Shown here in pieces: positions 34,901 through 46,690 of a DNA stretch of 64,000 nt. A program made the translations under genes and the position numbers. Below the pieces are notes generated by a model. That model was given only the letters and a program-made list of their open reading frames with translations. It was not told the DNA's origin and searched no databases. Position 1 is the first letter of the stretch. Every line of letters begins with the position of its first letter. This DNA comes from Ariolimax columbianus (taxonomy: Eukaryota > Mollusca > Gastropoda > Stylommatophora > Arionidae): the NCBI GenBank assembly GCA_036924085.1, contig JAVGWX010000002.1, forward strand, positions 158,757,174 through 158,821,173. The letters run 5' to 3'.

Positions 34901-37900
34901 ATGTGCTTTGTTATCATTTTGTATGTGCATTGCTATCATTTTGTATGTGATTTGTTATCATTTTGTATGTGCATTGTTATCATTTTGTATGTGCATTGTT
35001 ATCATTTTGTATGTGCATTGTTATCATTTTGTATGTGCATTGTTATCATTTTGTTTGTGCTTTGTTATCATTTTGTATGTGCTTTGTTATCATTTTGTAT
35101 GTGCTTTGTTATCATTTTGTATGTGCTTTGTTATCATTTTGTATGTGCTTTGTTATCATTTTGTATGTGCTTTGTTATCATTTTGTATGTGCTTTGTTAT
35201 CATTTTGTATGTGCTTTGTTATCATTTTGTATGTGCATTGTTATCATTTTGTATGTGCTCTGTTATCATTTTGTATGTGCTTTGTTATCATTTTGTATGT
35301 GCATTGTTATCATTTTGTATGTGCATTGTTATCATTTTGTATGTGCATTGTTATCATTTTGTATGTGCTTTGTTATCATTTTGTATGTGCATTGTTATCA
35401 TTTTGTATGTGCATTGTTATCATTTTGTATGTGCATTGTTATCATTTTGTATGTGCATTGTTATCATTTTGTTTGTGCTTTGTTATCATTTTGTATGTGC
35501 TTTGTTATCATTTTGTATGTGCTTTGTTATCATTTTGTATGTGCTTTGTTATCATTTTGTATGTGCTTTGTTATCATTTTGTATGTGCTTTGTTATCATT
35601 TTGTATGTGCTTTGTTATCATTTTGTATGTGCTTTGTTATCATTTTGTATGTGCATTGTTATCATTTTGTATGTGCTCTGTTATCATTTTGTATGTGCTT
35701 TGTTATCATTTTGTATGTGCATTGTTATCATTTTGTATGTGCATTGTTATCATTTTGTATGTGCATTGTTATCATTTTGTATGTGCTTTGTTATCATTTT
35801 GTATGTGCATTGTTATCATTTTGTATGTGCATTGTTATCATTTTGTATGTGCATTGTTATCATTTTGTATGTGCATTGTTATCATTTTGTATGTGCATTG
35901 TTATCATTTTGTATGTGCATTGTTATCATTTTGTATGTGCATTGTTATCATTTTGTATGTGCTTTGTTATCATTTTGTATGTGCTTTGTTATCATTTTGT
36001 ATGTGCTTTGTTATCATTTTGTATGTGCTTTGTTATCATTTTGAATGTGCTTTGTTATCATTTTGTATGTGCATTGTTATCATTTTGTATGTGCTTTGTT
36101 ATCATTTTGTATGTGCTTTGTTATCATTTTGTATGTGCTTTGTTATAATTTTGTATGTGCATTGCTATCATTTTGTATGTGATTTGTTATCATTTTGTAT
36201 GTGCATTGTTATCATTTTGTATGTGCATTGTTATCATTTTGTATGTGCATTGTTATCATTTTGTATGTGCATTGTTATCATTTTGTATGTGCATTGTTAT
36301 CATTTTGTATGTGCATTGTTATCATTTTGTATGTGCATTGTTATCATTTTGTATGTGCATTGTTATCATTTTGTTTGTGCTTTGTTATCATTTTGTATGT
36401 GCTTTGTTATCATTTTGTATGTGCTTTGTTATCATTTTGTATGTGCTTTGTTATCATTTTGAATGTGCTTTGTTATCATTTTGTATGTGCATTGTTATCA
36501 TTTTGTATGTGCTTTGTTATCATTTTGTATGTGCTTTGTTATCATTTTGTATGTGCTTTGTTATCATTTTGTATGTGCATTGCTATCATTTTGTATGTGA
36601 TTTGTTATCATTTTGTATGTGCATTGTTATCATTTTGTATGTGCATTGTTATCATTTTGTATGTGCATTGTTATCATTTTGTATGTGCATTGTTATCATT
36701 TTGTATGTGCTTTGTTATCATTTTGTATGTGCTTTGTTATCATTTTGTATGTGCTTTGTTATCATTTTGTATGTGCTTTGTTATCATTTTGTATGTGCAT
36801 TGTTATCATTTTGTATGTGCTTTGTTATCATTTTGTATGTGCATTGTTATCATTTTGTATGTGATTTGTTATCATTTTGTATGTGCATTGTTATAATTTT
36901 GTATGTGCATTGTTATCATTTTGTATGTGCATTGTTATCATTTTGTATGTGCATTGTTATCATTTTGTATGTGCATTGTTATCATTTTGTATGTGCATTG
37001 TTTTCATTTTGTATGTGCATTGTTATCATTTTGTATGTGCTTTGTTATCATTTTGTATGTGCTTTGTTATCATTTTGTATGTGCATTGTTATCATTTTGT
37101 ATGTGCTTTGTTATCATTTTGTATGTGCTTTGTTATCATTTTGTATGTGCTTTGTTATCATTTTGTATGTGCATTGTTATCATTTTGTATGTGCTTTGTT
37201 ATCATTTTGTATGTGCTTTGTTATCATTTTGTATGTGCTTTGTTATCATTTTGTATGTGCTTTGTTATCATTTTGTATGTGCTTTGTTATCATTCTGTAT
37301 GTGTTTTGTTATCATTCTGTATGTGCTTTGTTATCATTTTGTATGTGCTTTGTTATCATTTTGTATGTTCTTTGTTATCATTTTGTATGTTCTTTGTTAT
37401 CATTTTGTATGTGCATTGTTATCATTTTGTATGTGCTTTGTTATCATTTTGTATGTGCATTGTTATCATTTTTAAGTGCATTGTTATCATTTTGTATGTG
37501 CTTTGTTATTATTTTGTATGTGTATTGTTATCATTTTGTATGTGCATTGTTATCATTTTGTATGTGCTTTGTTATCATTTTGTATGTGCATTGTTATCAT
37601 TTTGTATGTGCTTTGTTATCATTTTGTATGTGCATTGTTATCATTTTGTATGTGCATTGTTATCATTTTGTATCTACTTTGTTATTATTTTGTATGTGCA
37701 TTGTTATCATTTTGTATGTGCTTTGTTATCATTTTGTATGTGCATTGTTATCATTTTGTATGTGCTTTGTTATCATTTTGTATGTGCGTTGTTATCATTT
37801 TGTATGTGCATTGTTATCATTTTGTATGTGCATTGTTATCATTTTGTATGTGCATTGTCATCATTTTGTATCTACTTTGTTATTATTTTGTATGTGCTTT

Positions 37901-38650
37901 GTTATCATTTTGTATGTGCATTGTTATCATTTTGTATGTGCTTTGTTATCATTTTGTATGTGCATTGTTATCATTTTGTATGTGCATTGTTTTTCATTTT
38001 GTATGTGCTTTGTTATCATTGTGTATGTGCATTGCTATCATTTTGTATGTGCTTTGTTATCATTGTGTATGTGCATTGTTATCATTTTGTATGTGCATTG
38101 TTATCATTTTGTATCTACTTTGTTATTATTTTGTATGTGCTTTGTTATCATTTTGTATGTGCATTGTTATCATTTTGTATGTGCATTGTTATCATTTTGT
38201 AAGTGCTTTGTTATCATTTTGTATGTGCATTGTTATCATGTTGTATGTGCTTATTTATCATTTTGTATGTGCATTGTTATCATTTTGTATGTGCTTTGTT
38301 ATCATTTTGTATGTGCATTGTTATCATTTTGTATGTGCATTGTTATCATTTTGTATGTGCATTGTTATCATTTTGTATGTGCATTGTTATCATTTTGTAT
38401 GTGCATTGTCATCATTTTGTATGTGCATTGTTATCATTTTGTATGTGCATTGTTATCATTTTGTATGTGCTTTGTTATCATTTTGTATGTGCTTTGTTAT
38501 CATTTTGTATGTGCATTGTTATCATTTTGTATGTGCATTGTTTTCATTTTGTATGTGCATTGTTATCCTTTTGTATGTGCTTTGTTATCATTTTGTGTGT
38601 GCTTTGTTATCATTTTGTATGTGCTTTGTTATCATTTTGTGTGTGCTTTG
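31998..38650 (+). repeat. 22-bp satellite-like array, about 303 monomers
   Basis: Monomer TGTTATCATTTTGTATGTGC plus two bases, with two main forms (gcattg and gctttg). The first and last monomer starts (32,001 and 38,645) are 6,644 = 302 x 22 bp apart, with small compensating indels near 37,470 and 37,990. Rare variants recur at fixed steps: 'gaatgtgc' at about 34,393 and 34,810 and again at 36,044 and 36,462 (417-418 bp, 19 monomers); 34,505 and 36,155 start the same variant series (1,650 bp, 75 monomers). After about 36,900 the array becomes more diverged. The + strand lacks stops in all frames over long distances, giving meaningless hydrophobic frames of up to 1,023 codons. Confidence 0.98.
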
Positions 38651-38661
38651 TGCGCTAGAGC

Positions 38662-39285
38662 GGTAAGATAAGAGGGTCCCATACCAGGGGGGCTTCCTGT
38701 AGGAGATGGTTGAGAGGGTCACATACCAGGGGGGCTGCCTGTAGGAGATAGTTGAGAGGGTCACATACCAGGGGGGCTTCCTGTAGAACATAGTTGAGAG
38801 GGTCACATACCAGGGGGGGGGCTTCCTGTAGAAGATAGTTGAGGGGGTCACATACCAGGGGGGCTTCCTGTAGAACATAGTTGAGAGGGTCACATACCAG
38901 GGGGGCTTCCTGTAGAACATAGTTGAGAGGGTCACATACCAGGGGGGCTTCCTGTAGAAGATAGTTGAGGGGGTCACATACCAGGGGGGCTTCCTGTAGA
39001 ACATAGTTGAGAGGGTCACATACCAGTGGGGCTTCCTGTAGAACAAAGTTGAGAGGGTCACATACCAGGGGGGGGGCTTCCTGTAGAAGATAGTTGAGGG
39101 GGTCACATACCAGGGGGGCTTCCTGTAGAACATAGTTGAGAGGGTCACATACCAGTGGGGCTTCCTGTAGAACAAAGTTGAGAGGGTCACATACCAGGGG
39201 GGCTTCCTGTAGAACATAGTTGATGGGGTCACATACCAGGGGGGCTGCCTGTAGAAGATAGTTGAGGGGGTCACATATCAGGAAA
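38662..39285 (+). repeat. 42-bp G-rich tandem repeat, about 15 copies
   Basis: Unit 'gagggtcacataccaggggg' plus 'gcttcctgtagaacatagtt'. G-run length varies from 6 to 8. Variants (gaacat/gaagat; agtggggc) recur in block order, indicating a multi-unit duplication. It begins a few bases after the 22-bp array ends. Confidence 0.95.
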
Positions 39286-39999
39286 CAAAACCCTTGGTTT
39301 CAAGAGATATGAGCCTTGTAAAGCCTATCCTATCGATGACGGACGATATAATCGGAGATCCCGTATAATCGTAGTACGCTTAGAATAACCAGCTGAAAAT
39401 AAATATTAAATCTTTGGTGGATAACTGACAAAATGCACATTATACCTGATGGCATTTTTAAGGGTAACAAATCCCTCCATCTCACACGATCCGCAGCACT
39501 CCTTCGTCCCAACTCTGGATCATGATCTTTATTTTTGTTTCTATTCCTCATCGCAATCTGTCCTAGGTCCGCCCCCCATTGTCTTCCCTCTGCGGTCCAT
39601 AGCATGACGGTTCTAGGGATGACGTCAGCTTTTCTTATCAGGGCATGGAATGTCTCTATCAATAACTGGTTAACGCTAAATGTTGCCTAGTCTACAAACC
39701 TGTGCCTCTTTTAGAACATACATCGCCTAAAGGTGCGTGGTTTAAATCTGAAAAGTCTATTACTAAACACTATATTCTGTCGTCTGGTGTGTATGACTTC
39801 CCAATGATTATAGTAGACATGTCTGTACGGTTGCTTTCGTTACTTATTTGAAGTTGAGATTAGAAAGAAGAAAGAAGCTTATCTAGAGGAAGAGTGTGAA
39901 TAAAGGCCGTGTATGCTTACAGCGACTCAAAAGCTCAAAAGAAGTGATGAACGTATAGAATGAATGCCTACACTATGGTAGCAAACCCAGACTAATGCC
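39286..39999. other. Mostly unique; faint retroelement tail at 39,330-39,662 (minus)
   Basis: The minus frame contains 'VMLWTAEGRQWGADLGQI' and 'AADRVRWRDLLPL', reminiscent of the WTxxGKRxRGRP...AQDRxxWRxLV end of animal RT proteins. The RG-rich middle is degraded, so this is only a possible fragment. Confidence 0.4.
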
Positions 40000-40430
40000 A
40001 GTGGCATGTGAAATATACAGACCAGGATATTACCTCAAGTCGTGATCGCGGTACCTGGAAACAGGCTGTGTCAAAGCAGTCTGGCCAACGAGGTGGGGAT
40101 TGACACTCTAATCCTCATAGTGACTAGCTTCATTAAAAACATCCCACTGCACTTTAGCCAGGATGACCCTGGTCCACCTTTTCAAGTACGACTGGACGTC
40201 CCGTTCGTTAAAGAAAAAGGAAGTGTCAGTTATAGCCTATCCTTTCCAGGTGTAGAGATCGCTGCTGGATTCACTGTTTGGCTTTCTGGCAGGAGTTTCC
40301 TTGTCAAAGGCTTCTCCTACATTTATGTGTCCCCAGCATCATCTTCATAACTAAGAAAAGTCACTGTAACCTGCCACTACAGAAACCTTGTCAATGGTTA
40401 ACTCAGTGCAAGTGAGTAGTTTCCACAACA
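40000..40430 (+). mobile_element. Dispersed minisatellite-bearing element, body with a single unit (copy 5)
   Basis: It has one partial unit 'gtgaaatatacagaccagga' followed by the conserved flank: 'acctggaaacaggctgtgtc', 'cagtctggccaacgaggtgg', 'ggattgacactctaatcct', 'catcccactgcacttta' and 'gtcactgtaacctgccac'. All blocks of copy 1 occur in the same order, but there is no array, so the array is not required for the flank to have spread. Confidence 0.65.
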
Positions 40431-40838
40431 ATGATAACGCTTGCATTAGAAAAAACAAAACTGCCATTGCTATTGCCTGACTGCCAGCACATCATGCATC
40501 AGGTTTTGTTAAGTTGGACTTGTATTGTTTAAAGTTATTCCTGCCATCCTCGCGCTTGTTTTCTTCTAATGAAGAGGATCACGAGAGACATGTGTGGCTA
40601 AATTCTTTTAGATCACACTGCGCACATCCGCCACAGCCTGTGTTAGCATTTTTTTTATTTAAAAAAAGTCTATTTTGAGTAACTATACAAGAATTTGGCT
40701 GAGATCATTCTAAATCAGAGTTCCAAGCTGAAGCCAGCCTGAGGGCCGGATGAGAACATTTGTAGTGAACCAGGAGCCGCACATAAGTTAGACTTTGTAT
40801 TGAACTTCTTTGTCTTCTACGTGACCTAGTAGTCATTT
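40431..40838. other. Non-coding spacer
   Basis: Unique sequence; nothing recognised. Confidence 0.4.
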
Positions 40839-40945
40839 GGTGTGTAACATACCACTGCATTATGAATTGTCACATACCACTGCATTATGAATTGTCACAT
40901 ACCACTGCATTATGAATTGTCACATACCACTGCATTATGAATTGT
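40839..40945 (+). repeat. 25-bp tandem repeat, 4 copies
   Basis: Unit 'cataccactgcattatgaat' plus 'tgtca', identical copies. Confidence 0.93.
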
Positions 40946-41949
40946 CTACTAGTATTCTATTAGACATTTCACTGCTGGACAAATGTTTGTTTCAGTATCT
41001 GAACTGTGTCCTCTTTCATTGTGTCTAGCGACATCATTTAGTCTAGCGACATCATTTGGTCTAACCAACCATTGTCTCATGGGGACGATAAACGCTATTG
41101 ACCTTTAGCATAGTTATTGTGTGAAAAGCAATTAATTTTCAACTTTAAACTTAAACCGTGTGCAAATATGTAAATTCTCCTACCTTTCCAAGCAATTTTA
41201 CTTCGTCTTTTAGATGACAGCGGTACAGAAGTCAAATTATAAAAGCTAATCAATACTTCATTTGGACTACAATCTTTGTTTAAAAAACTATTGCAAGGGA
41301 AGGGGGGCGGGGGAAGGGGGGGGGGGGGGACAAGTTACATTTAGACCTAAGAGTTGTAGCCCCTTGATAATGTATTTTGTCTGTGGTCCCTAGTAACTAT
41401 TTATATAATCATAAATAATACGAGAACCACTGTTACAGGTGGAATCAATGAAAAGTTACGTTCTTCCAGCAAGAAAAAAAGAAATTTTGAGCTTCATGGT
41501 TGCCACTTTGGAGAAATGCAAAACACATCAGACAAAAAAGTCAAAAACGAGTCAAACTTTGTCCCAAAAAGCCAAGAAATAAAAATAATAAAATTTGCCA
41601 TGCACATAAAAACAATGACAAGATAAAGCTGCCATAAAAAAAAGTCAAATTTAAATGTAAAGCATTAATCCAAACAAAAAGAAGCGCATCAAAGCCACTC
41701 CAGCTAGCATAGATGTTTAAGTGCACTAAAAGCGACAACTGGCAATCCCCACTAAAGTCACACAGCACGATTTGTCAGACGTCAGACGTTTGAACATTTG
41801 CGACTGTTATGAACAGAAGGGTTGCGATGCTTATTTGATAGCGACAGCTGTACTGGACCTTGCTCATAACATGGCTACATTCTCTCACAACTGACATCAG
41901 ATATTGTTTTTGTTAAGTATACTTGATGAAAGTTCACATAAATTGAAAC
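40946..41949. other. Non-coding, with a G-homopolymer patch
   Basis: Unique AT-rich sequence. At 41,297-41,330 there is a G-rich tract with a run of about 13 G. A 75-codon minus frame at 41,541-41,768 is hydrophobic and unrecognised. Confidence 0.5.
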
Positions 41950-43990
41950 GGGATATACACAGAAAACATCAAAAACATAATGAGAATCAATTCATCAAAC
42001 AACAAGGCTAAGGGAGGTGGTATTTTGTTATACTCTACACATTCTGTTAATATAACGATCAAAGATGATTTATCATGTGGTAACAAAAATGAAAGTAAAG
42101 TGCTTGTGTATAAATGGAAAGAGGGGGGTGAAAAAACAGTGATTGGAGTAGCCTATAGATGTCCATCAAGTCAAAAAGAGGAAGATGAGGAGCTGATTAG
42201 CAGCATAGAAAAGGCAAGTGAAGGGAAATTATTATTAATGGGGGATTTTAACTTTCCAGAAATAAAATGGGATATGGCAGAAGCACTGGTAGAGTTAAAA
42301 CCTTTTGTTAAGTGCATAACTGACAATTTTTTAATTCAACATGTAGAAGAAGCCACCAGAGACAAAAATACACTGGACTTCTTGAAAGATATTGTCGGTG
42401 GAACAGATGTTGAACAAGAGTGGGAGAGTTTTAAAACAGTTCGAGAAAAGCTAAAAGAGGAATTTGTTCCATATAGGGAGGTAAACCCCAAGCGTAAAAA
42501 GTGGATAACTAGATTTATAGTTAAATGTAGAAGAGCTAAGAATAAAGCATGGAAAAAATATATAGAGGCAGGTTAATCAAAAGAAACATATTTTAAATAT
42601 TTGGACAAGCAAAACATAGCTGAGTTAGTGAATAAAACAGCAAACAAAAACTTTAAAAAAAAACTTGCTCAGAGGATCAAGACTGTTAGTAAAAGCTTCT
42701 TTTCTTATGTTGGAAAAAAACAAAGAACGAAAAACAAAGTATGCCCTCTATTAGACAGCACATGAAAAATAATAAGTGAAAATAGGGATACATCTAATCA
42801 GTGCTTTGGCACAGTCTACACAAAATCCTGCTGCAAAATACCAGAGCTTATATAAATTTTTAAGAGACATGGATACAGTGGGATTAAGATCAATCTGTGT
42901 TACACAGGGAATGGGTTTTTTTTTATTGGAGGGATAAAAGTGAATAAATGTCCAGGTCAAGATGGTATTCATCCAAAATTGCTGTTTGAAATTAGAGACC
43001 AACTAGTAAAACCATTGGCTATATTATGTTCTCAATCACTTGCAAAAGGGATTGTTCCAGTGGATTGGAAATATGCGGGAGTGATTCCCTTTTTCAAAAA
43101 GGGCAAAAAAATCAGATCCAGCAAATTATAGACCGGTGAGTTTAACGTGCATTGTCTGTAAATTGTTAGAGTCAATAATCAAAGAAAACATCGTAATGCA
43201 TTTAGACAAATTTAATCTAATCAGAAATAGTCAGCATGAGTTTCCTATAGGGAGATCGTGCTAAACAAATCTATTAGAATTCATGGAAGAGGTTACTAAA
43301 ATGATAGATAAAGGGGAGCCAGTGGAAGTTATTTATCTAGATTTTGCGAGGGCCTTTGATAGAGTACCTCATCAAAGATTATTTCGAAAGTTAAAATCAC
43401 ATGGAATAGGTAGGGAAGTTGCCAAATGGATTGAAAATTGGTTAACGGGAAGAAGGCAGAGGGTGGGCATAAATAAGGAGTACTCTGAGTGGTGTGAAGT
43501 AAAGAGTGGAGTGCCAAAATGTTCAGTTTTATGACCAATTTTGTTCTTAATATATATATAAACGATTTGGACATTGATATGGGATCCATGATTGCAAAAT
43601 TCACTGATGACACAAAACTGTGCAGTAGTGTCTCATCTGAAAAACCGTCCTACAGTGTCTAAAAAAGAGAAGAATACAGGCTTATAAGATAATCAAAGGA
43701 ACGGATAAATTAGACTATAACAAGTTTTTTTCTTCAAAATACAACCACCTACAAGAACAAGAGAGCAAAGCTACAAATTAACTAAAGAAAGGTCCAGATT
43801 AGATAATAGGAAATATTTTTTTAGTCAGAGAGTGGTGAATGCTTGGAATGGATTGCCACAGGAGGTAGTGGAGACAGGGACAATTAATGTATTTAAGAAT
43901 AAATTGGATGCGCATAGCTTTTAGAGCAATGTAATATCAATGAAACTGGTTGTATACAGACTCTGTAGAGTCTTCTAAATCAGTATAAAG
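41950..43990 (+). pseudogene. CR1/L2-like non-LTR retrotransposon with two internal deletions (copy 2)
   Basis: The longest 5' end of the three copies: an endonuclease part with 'KGGGILLYSTHSVNI', 'VIGVAYRCPSSQ' and the catalytic-region block 'LLLMGDFNFPEIKWD'. Compared with the 59-kb copy, about 185 bp are missing at about 42,380 (including the S-D-H block), and about 460 bp at about 43,640 (from just after F-x-D-D to the C-terminal 'LRKT' block). RT motif A 'VIYLDFARAFDRVPHQRLF' is at about 43,325-43,385; motif C reads FTDD rather than FADD at about 43,605. Stops occur for example at about 42,573 and 43,263. The 3' end reads 'gacgttaagttaag', the family's TTAAG-type terminus. The 5' boundary is uncertain. 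Inactive. Confidence 0.88.
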
Positions 43991-44296
43991 ACGTTAAGTT
44001 AAGAAGGGCATGGCATGTATTTGCTGACGACCCTTGCTCCACTGGCAGCTGAAACGGTTGTGATTAATTGAACAGTTGGACATTAGATTTCTTGCCGTTT
44101 TTTAAATCGTTTTTTAAACACAAGAATGAATGTCAATACGAGAATAGAATCACTGTACGCTTCATACTCGACAAGTAATGCTATCATGTAGAGGGCTCTT
44201 CCGTGTGCCCAAGTACCCCATTCTAAAACTGTTCACTTTTTGTGGCTATGATCTTACCTGAAGGGAGTTTACCTCTCCAGGTACCAACCATAGTTA
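43991..44296. other. Non-coding spacer
   Basis: Unique sequence; nothing recognised. Confidence 0.4.
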
Positions 44297-44595
44297 TGTT
44301 CAGTTATCTGTTTCTGTTATACATTTGTTTGTGTTATATATTTGTTTGTGTTATATATAAGTTTCTGTTATAAATTTGTTTGTGTTATATATTTGTTAGT
44401 GTTATATATTTGTTTGTGTTATATATTTGTTTGTGTTTTATATGAGTTTATGTTATAAATTTGTTTGTGTTATATATTTGTTTGTGTTATATATTTGTTT
44501 TTGTTGTATATTTGTTTGTGTTATATATTTGTTTGTGTTATATATTTGTTTGTGTTATATATTTGTTTCTGTTATATATTTGTTTGTGTTATAGT
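44297..44595 (+). repeat. 17-bp AT-rich tandem repeat, about 17 copies
   Basis: Unit 'gttatatatttgtttgt' with variants (gttagt, gtttct, ataagt). Confidence 0.92.
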
Positions 44596-45009
44596 ATAAT
44601 AAAATACACCTGTACAAGGTGGAGTCAAAAAGTCACCGTTGTATTTTTACATGAGCAGAATACACCATGAAAAGATTAGTTAGTTTTGTATTAACGTAAT
44701 ATACCACTCGCATTTTATCACAATCCAAAAACAGCACCAAGCTAATTTTTGTAATGCCAATTATCCTCGCTAAACACAAAAACAAAACACAGTTGTAGTA
44801 TGCTAATTATCCTCGCTAAACACAAAAACAAAACACAGTTGTACGATAATTATCCTCACTAAACACAAAAACGAAACACAGTTGTAGTATGCTAATTATC
44901 CACATTAAAAGCCAGAAAAGCTGAGAGCGTTTGAAAGACGATGTCTACAGATACTCGGGACCTATTACCTCATGTTTCTAGTACATAATAATACTGCAAT
45001 CTATGAACC
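44596..45009 (+). other. Spacer with a 3-copy repeat
   Basis: At 44,750-44,910 three diverged copies of 'aattatcctcgctaaacaca' plus 'aaaacaaaacacagttgtag'. The rest is unique. No gene. Confidence 0.7.
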
Positions 45010-45300
45010 ATGTGGGAGCTAATAGTAAACAGAGTCAGGTGAAACATACTGATCAAGGTGGGAGCTAATAGTAAACAGAGTCAGGTGAGACATACTCATC
45101 AAGGTGGGAGCTAATAGTAAACAGAGTCAGGTGAAACATACTGATCAAGGTGGGAGCTAATAGTAAACAGAGTCAGGTGAAACATACTGATCAAGGTGGG
45201 AGCTAATATTAAATAGGGTCAGGTGAAATATTGTGATCAAGGTGGGAGCGAAGAGTAATAAGGGTCAGGTGAGACATACTGATCAAGGTGGACGCGAAGA
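45010..45300 (+). repeat. 46-bp minisatellite of the dispersed element, about 6 copies (copy 6)
   Basis: Unit 'caggtgaaacatactgatca' plus 'aggtgggagctaatagtaaa' and 'cagagt'. The last units change toward 'gagcgaagagtaataagggt', the form seen at 55.7 kb. Confidence 0.95.
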
Positions 45301-45500
45301 GCAATCAGGGTCAGAATAAACATGCTGGTCTTGTCCCCACCACATGTTCACCTCTGGACAGAAGAAGAGCCACTGTAACCCGCTACCAAAGAAACTTCTC
45401 CGGGTGTTATCTTAACCAGGCACTAGTAGCTAAGAATAGTAACACGAACCAGATCTCAAGAATATTAAATCAGACCTGGTTCGATCAGTAACGACTGCCT
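45301..45500 (+). mobile_element. Dispersed minisatellite-bearing element, shortened body (copy 6)
   Basis: After the array the block 'agaagagccactgtaacccg' with 'ctaccaaagaaacttctccg' and 'aaccaggcactagtagc' matches the distal part of copies 1 and 5. The central 'gactgtaatcccc' block is deleted here. Confidence 0.6.
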
Positions 45501-46109
45501 GAGAGGAGGGAGCATAGCTGTATACAACCAGTGAGATACAGGAAGCATCAGTACCAATACTGCTCGCCACAACATACACCATAATTAGCACCTATAGATC
45601 ATCCCTGAATGTAGTAGTGTCGTTTTATCATTACAAGCAACACAAATAGATTTGCTTTGCCATTTTGCATTTCAGCTGTCTCGCGGTAGGTATGACTAAC
45701 TATCTCCATGGTAACGTAAGCATGCCAGGACAAACAAAGACTTGCTTCTCCCCTGATTATACTCTCCTTGTGTTTTTGTAACATTCCTTCTACCTCCCCC
45801 TCTACCTCCGCCTCTGCCTCCACATTCTATCTCCCCCTATACCTCCTACTCTGCGTCCCCCTTCCTCTGCCTCCCCCTTCCCAAATTGTCTCTCACTTAC
45901 CTTCATTAATAACCTCCCCCCCCCCCAACCCCACCCCAATTATGTCTAGGTAGCAGAGTGATTAGATTGTTCCAGTACACCTAGCTGTAAATTGATAATT
46001 GTAAGGTATTCCTATAGCAGACACGGATGTCAGGATTGAAGTGGTTAAGATTTTCTTGTATTATACTTAAATGTTCGTGAAACTATATTGCCAGTTCAAT
46101 ACTAACGGT
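45501..46109. other. Non-coding, C-rich low complexity
   Basis: Contains imperfect 'cctctacctccgcctctgcc' repeats at 45,785-45,890 and a C-homopolymer at about 45,917-45,927. No gene. Confidence 0.5.
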
Positions 46110-46230
46110 AAACCAAGTACCCATATACATTTAGGTCAACTGGAGCGCATTGTTTACTGAGAACCAACCCAGTTCCTTTGCTGTTGGAAGCGAGCGCTCT
46201 TCCAAAACGCTACCAAGATACTGTCCATCT
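46110..46230 (-). mobile_element. Possible tRNA-derived SINE fragment, relative of the one at 26.3 kb
   Basis: The minus strand reads 'tcttggtagcgttttggaag' then 'aactgggttggttctcagta' and 'ctccagttgacctaaatgta', 'atgggtacttggtttaccgt'. The order is the same as at 26,275-26,372. Confidence 0.5.
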
Positions 46231-46690
46231 GTACTTGGCGTAAGTTAAGGAAAGGCACGAACCCAGGGACTGAACTAGCCAACCCCACCTCAACAAGTTG
46301 AAGATCTCTGTCGACTGGGCTCCTCACCAAGGTGATCTAGGTCGGCTTCTATATCTCCTTCCCTCTGGGGCCAATCCTCACGGGCGCAGGGACTGAACTA
46401 GCCAACCCCACCTCAACAAGCTGAAACTTTCTGTCGACTGGGTTCCTCACAAAGTCGACCTAGCTTCTCTGTCTCCTTCTTTCTGGGCCCATGCCACGGG
46501 ACTCGGGGACGGAACTAGCCAACCCCACATCACAAAGTGAACCTAGCTTCTCTGTCTCCTTCTTTCTGGGCCCATGCTACGGGACTCAGGGACGGAACTA
46601 GCCAACCCCACCTCACCAAGTTGATATAGCGTCTCTATCTCCTTCCCTCTCGGGCCCATGCCCACGGCGATTCCCGTAACGGTGTCAGGT
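46231..46690 (+). repeat. Degenerate about 110-125 bp repeat, about 4 copies
   Basis: The phrases 'ggactgaactagccaacccc' and 'cttctctgtctccttctttc' recur four times with length changes: 46,270, 46,390, 46,510, 46,590. Confidence 0.8.

Noticed and set aside
31741..38671. Very long + strand open frames (up to 1,023 codons) with hydrophobic 22-residue repeats
   Set aside because: The 22-bp monomer has no + strand stop in any frame, so all frames stay open. Codon content is identical in the three frames, there is no start context or conservation, and the frames end where the array ends.
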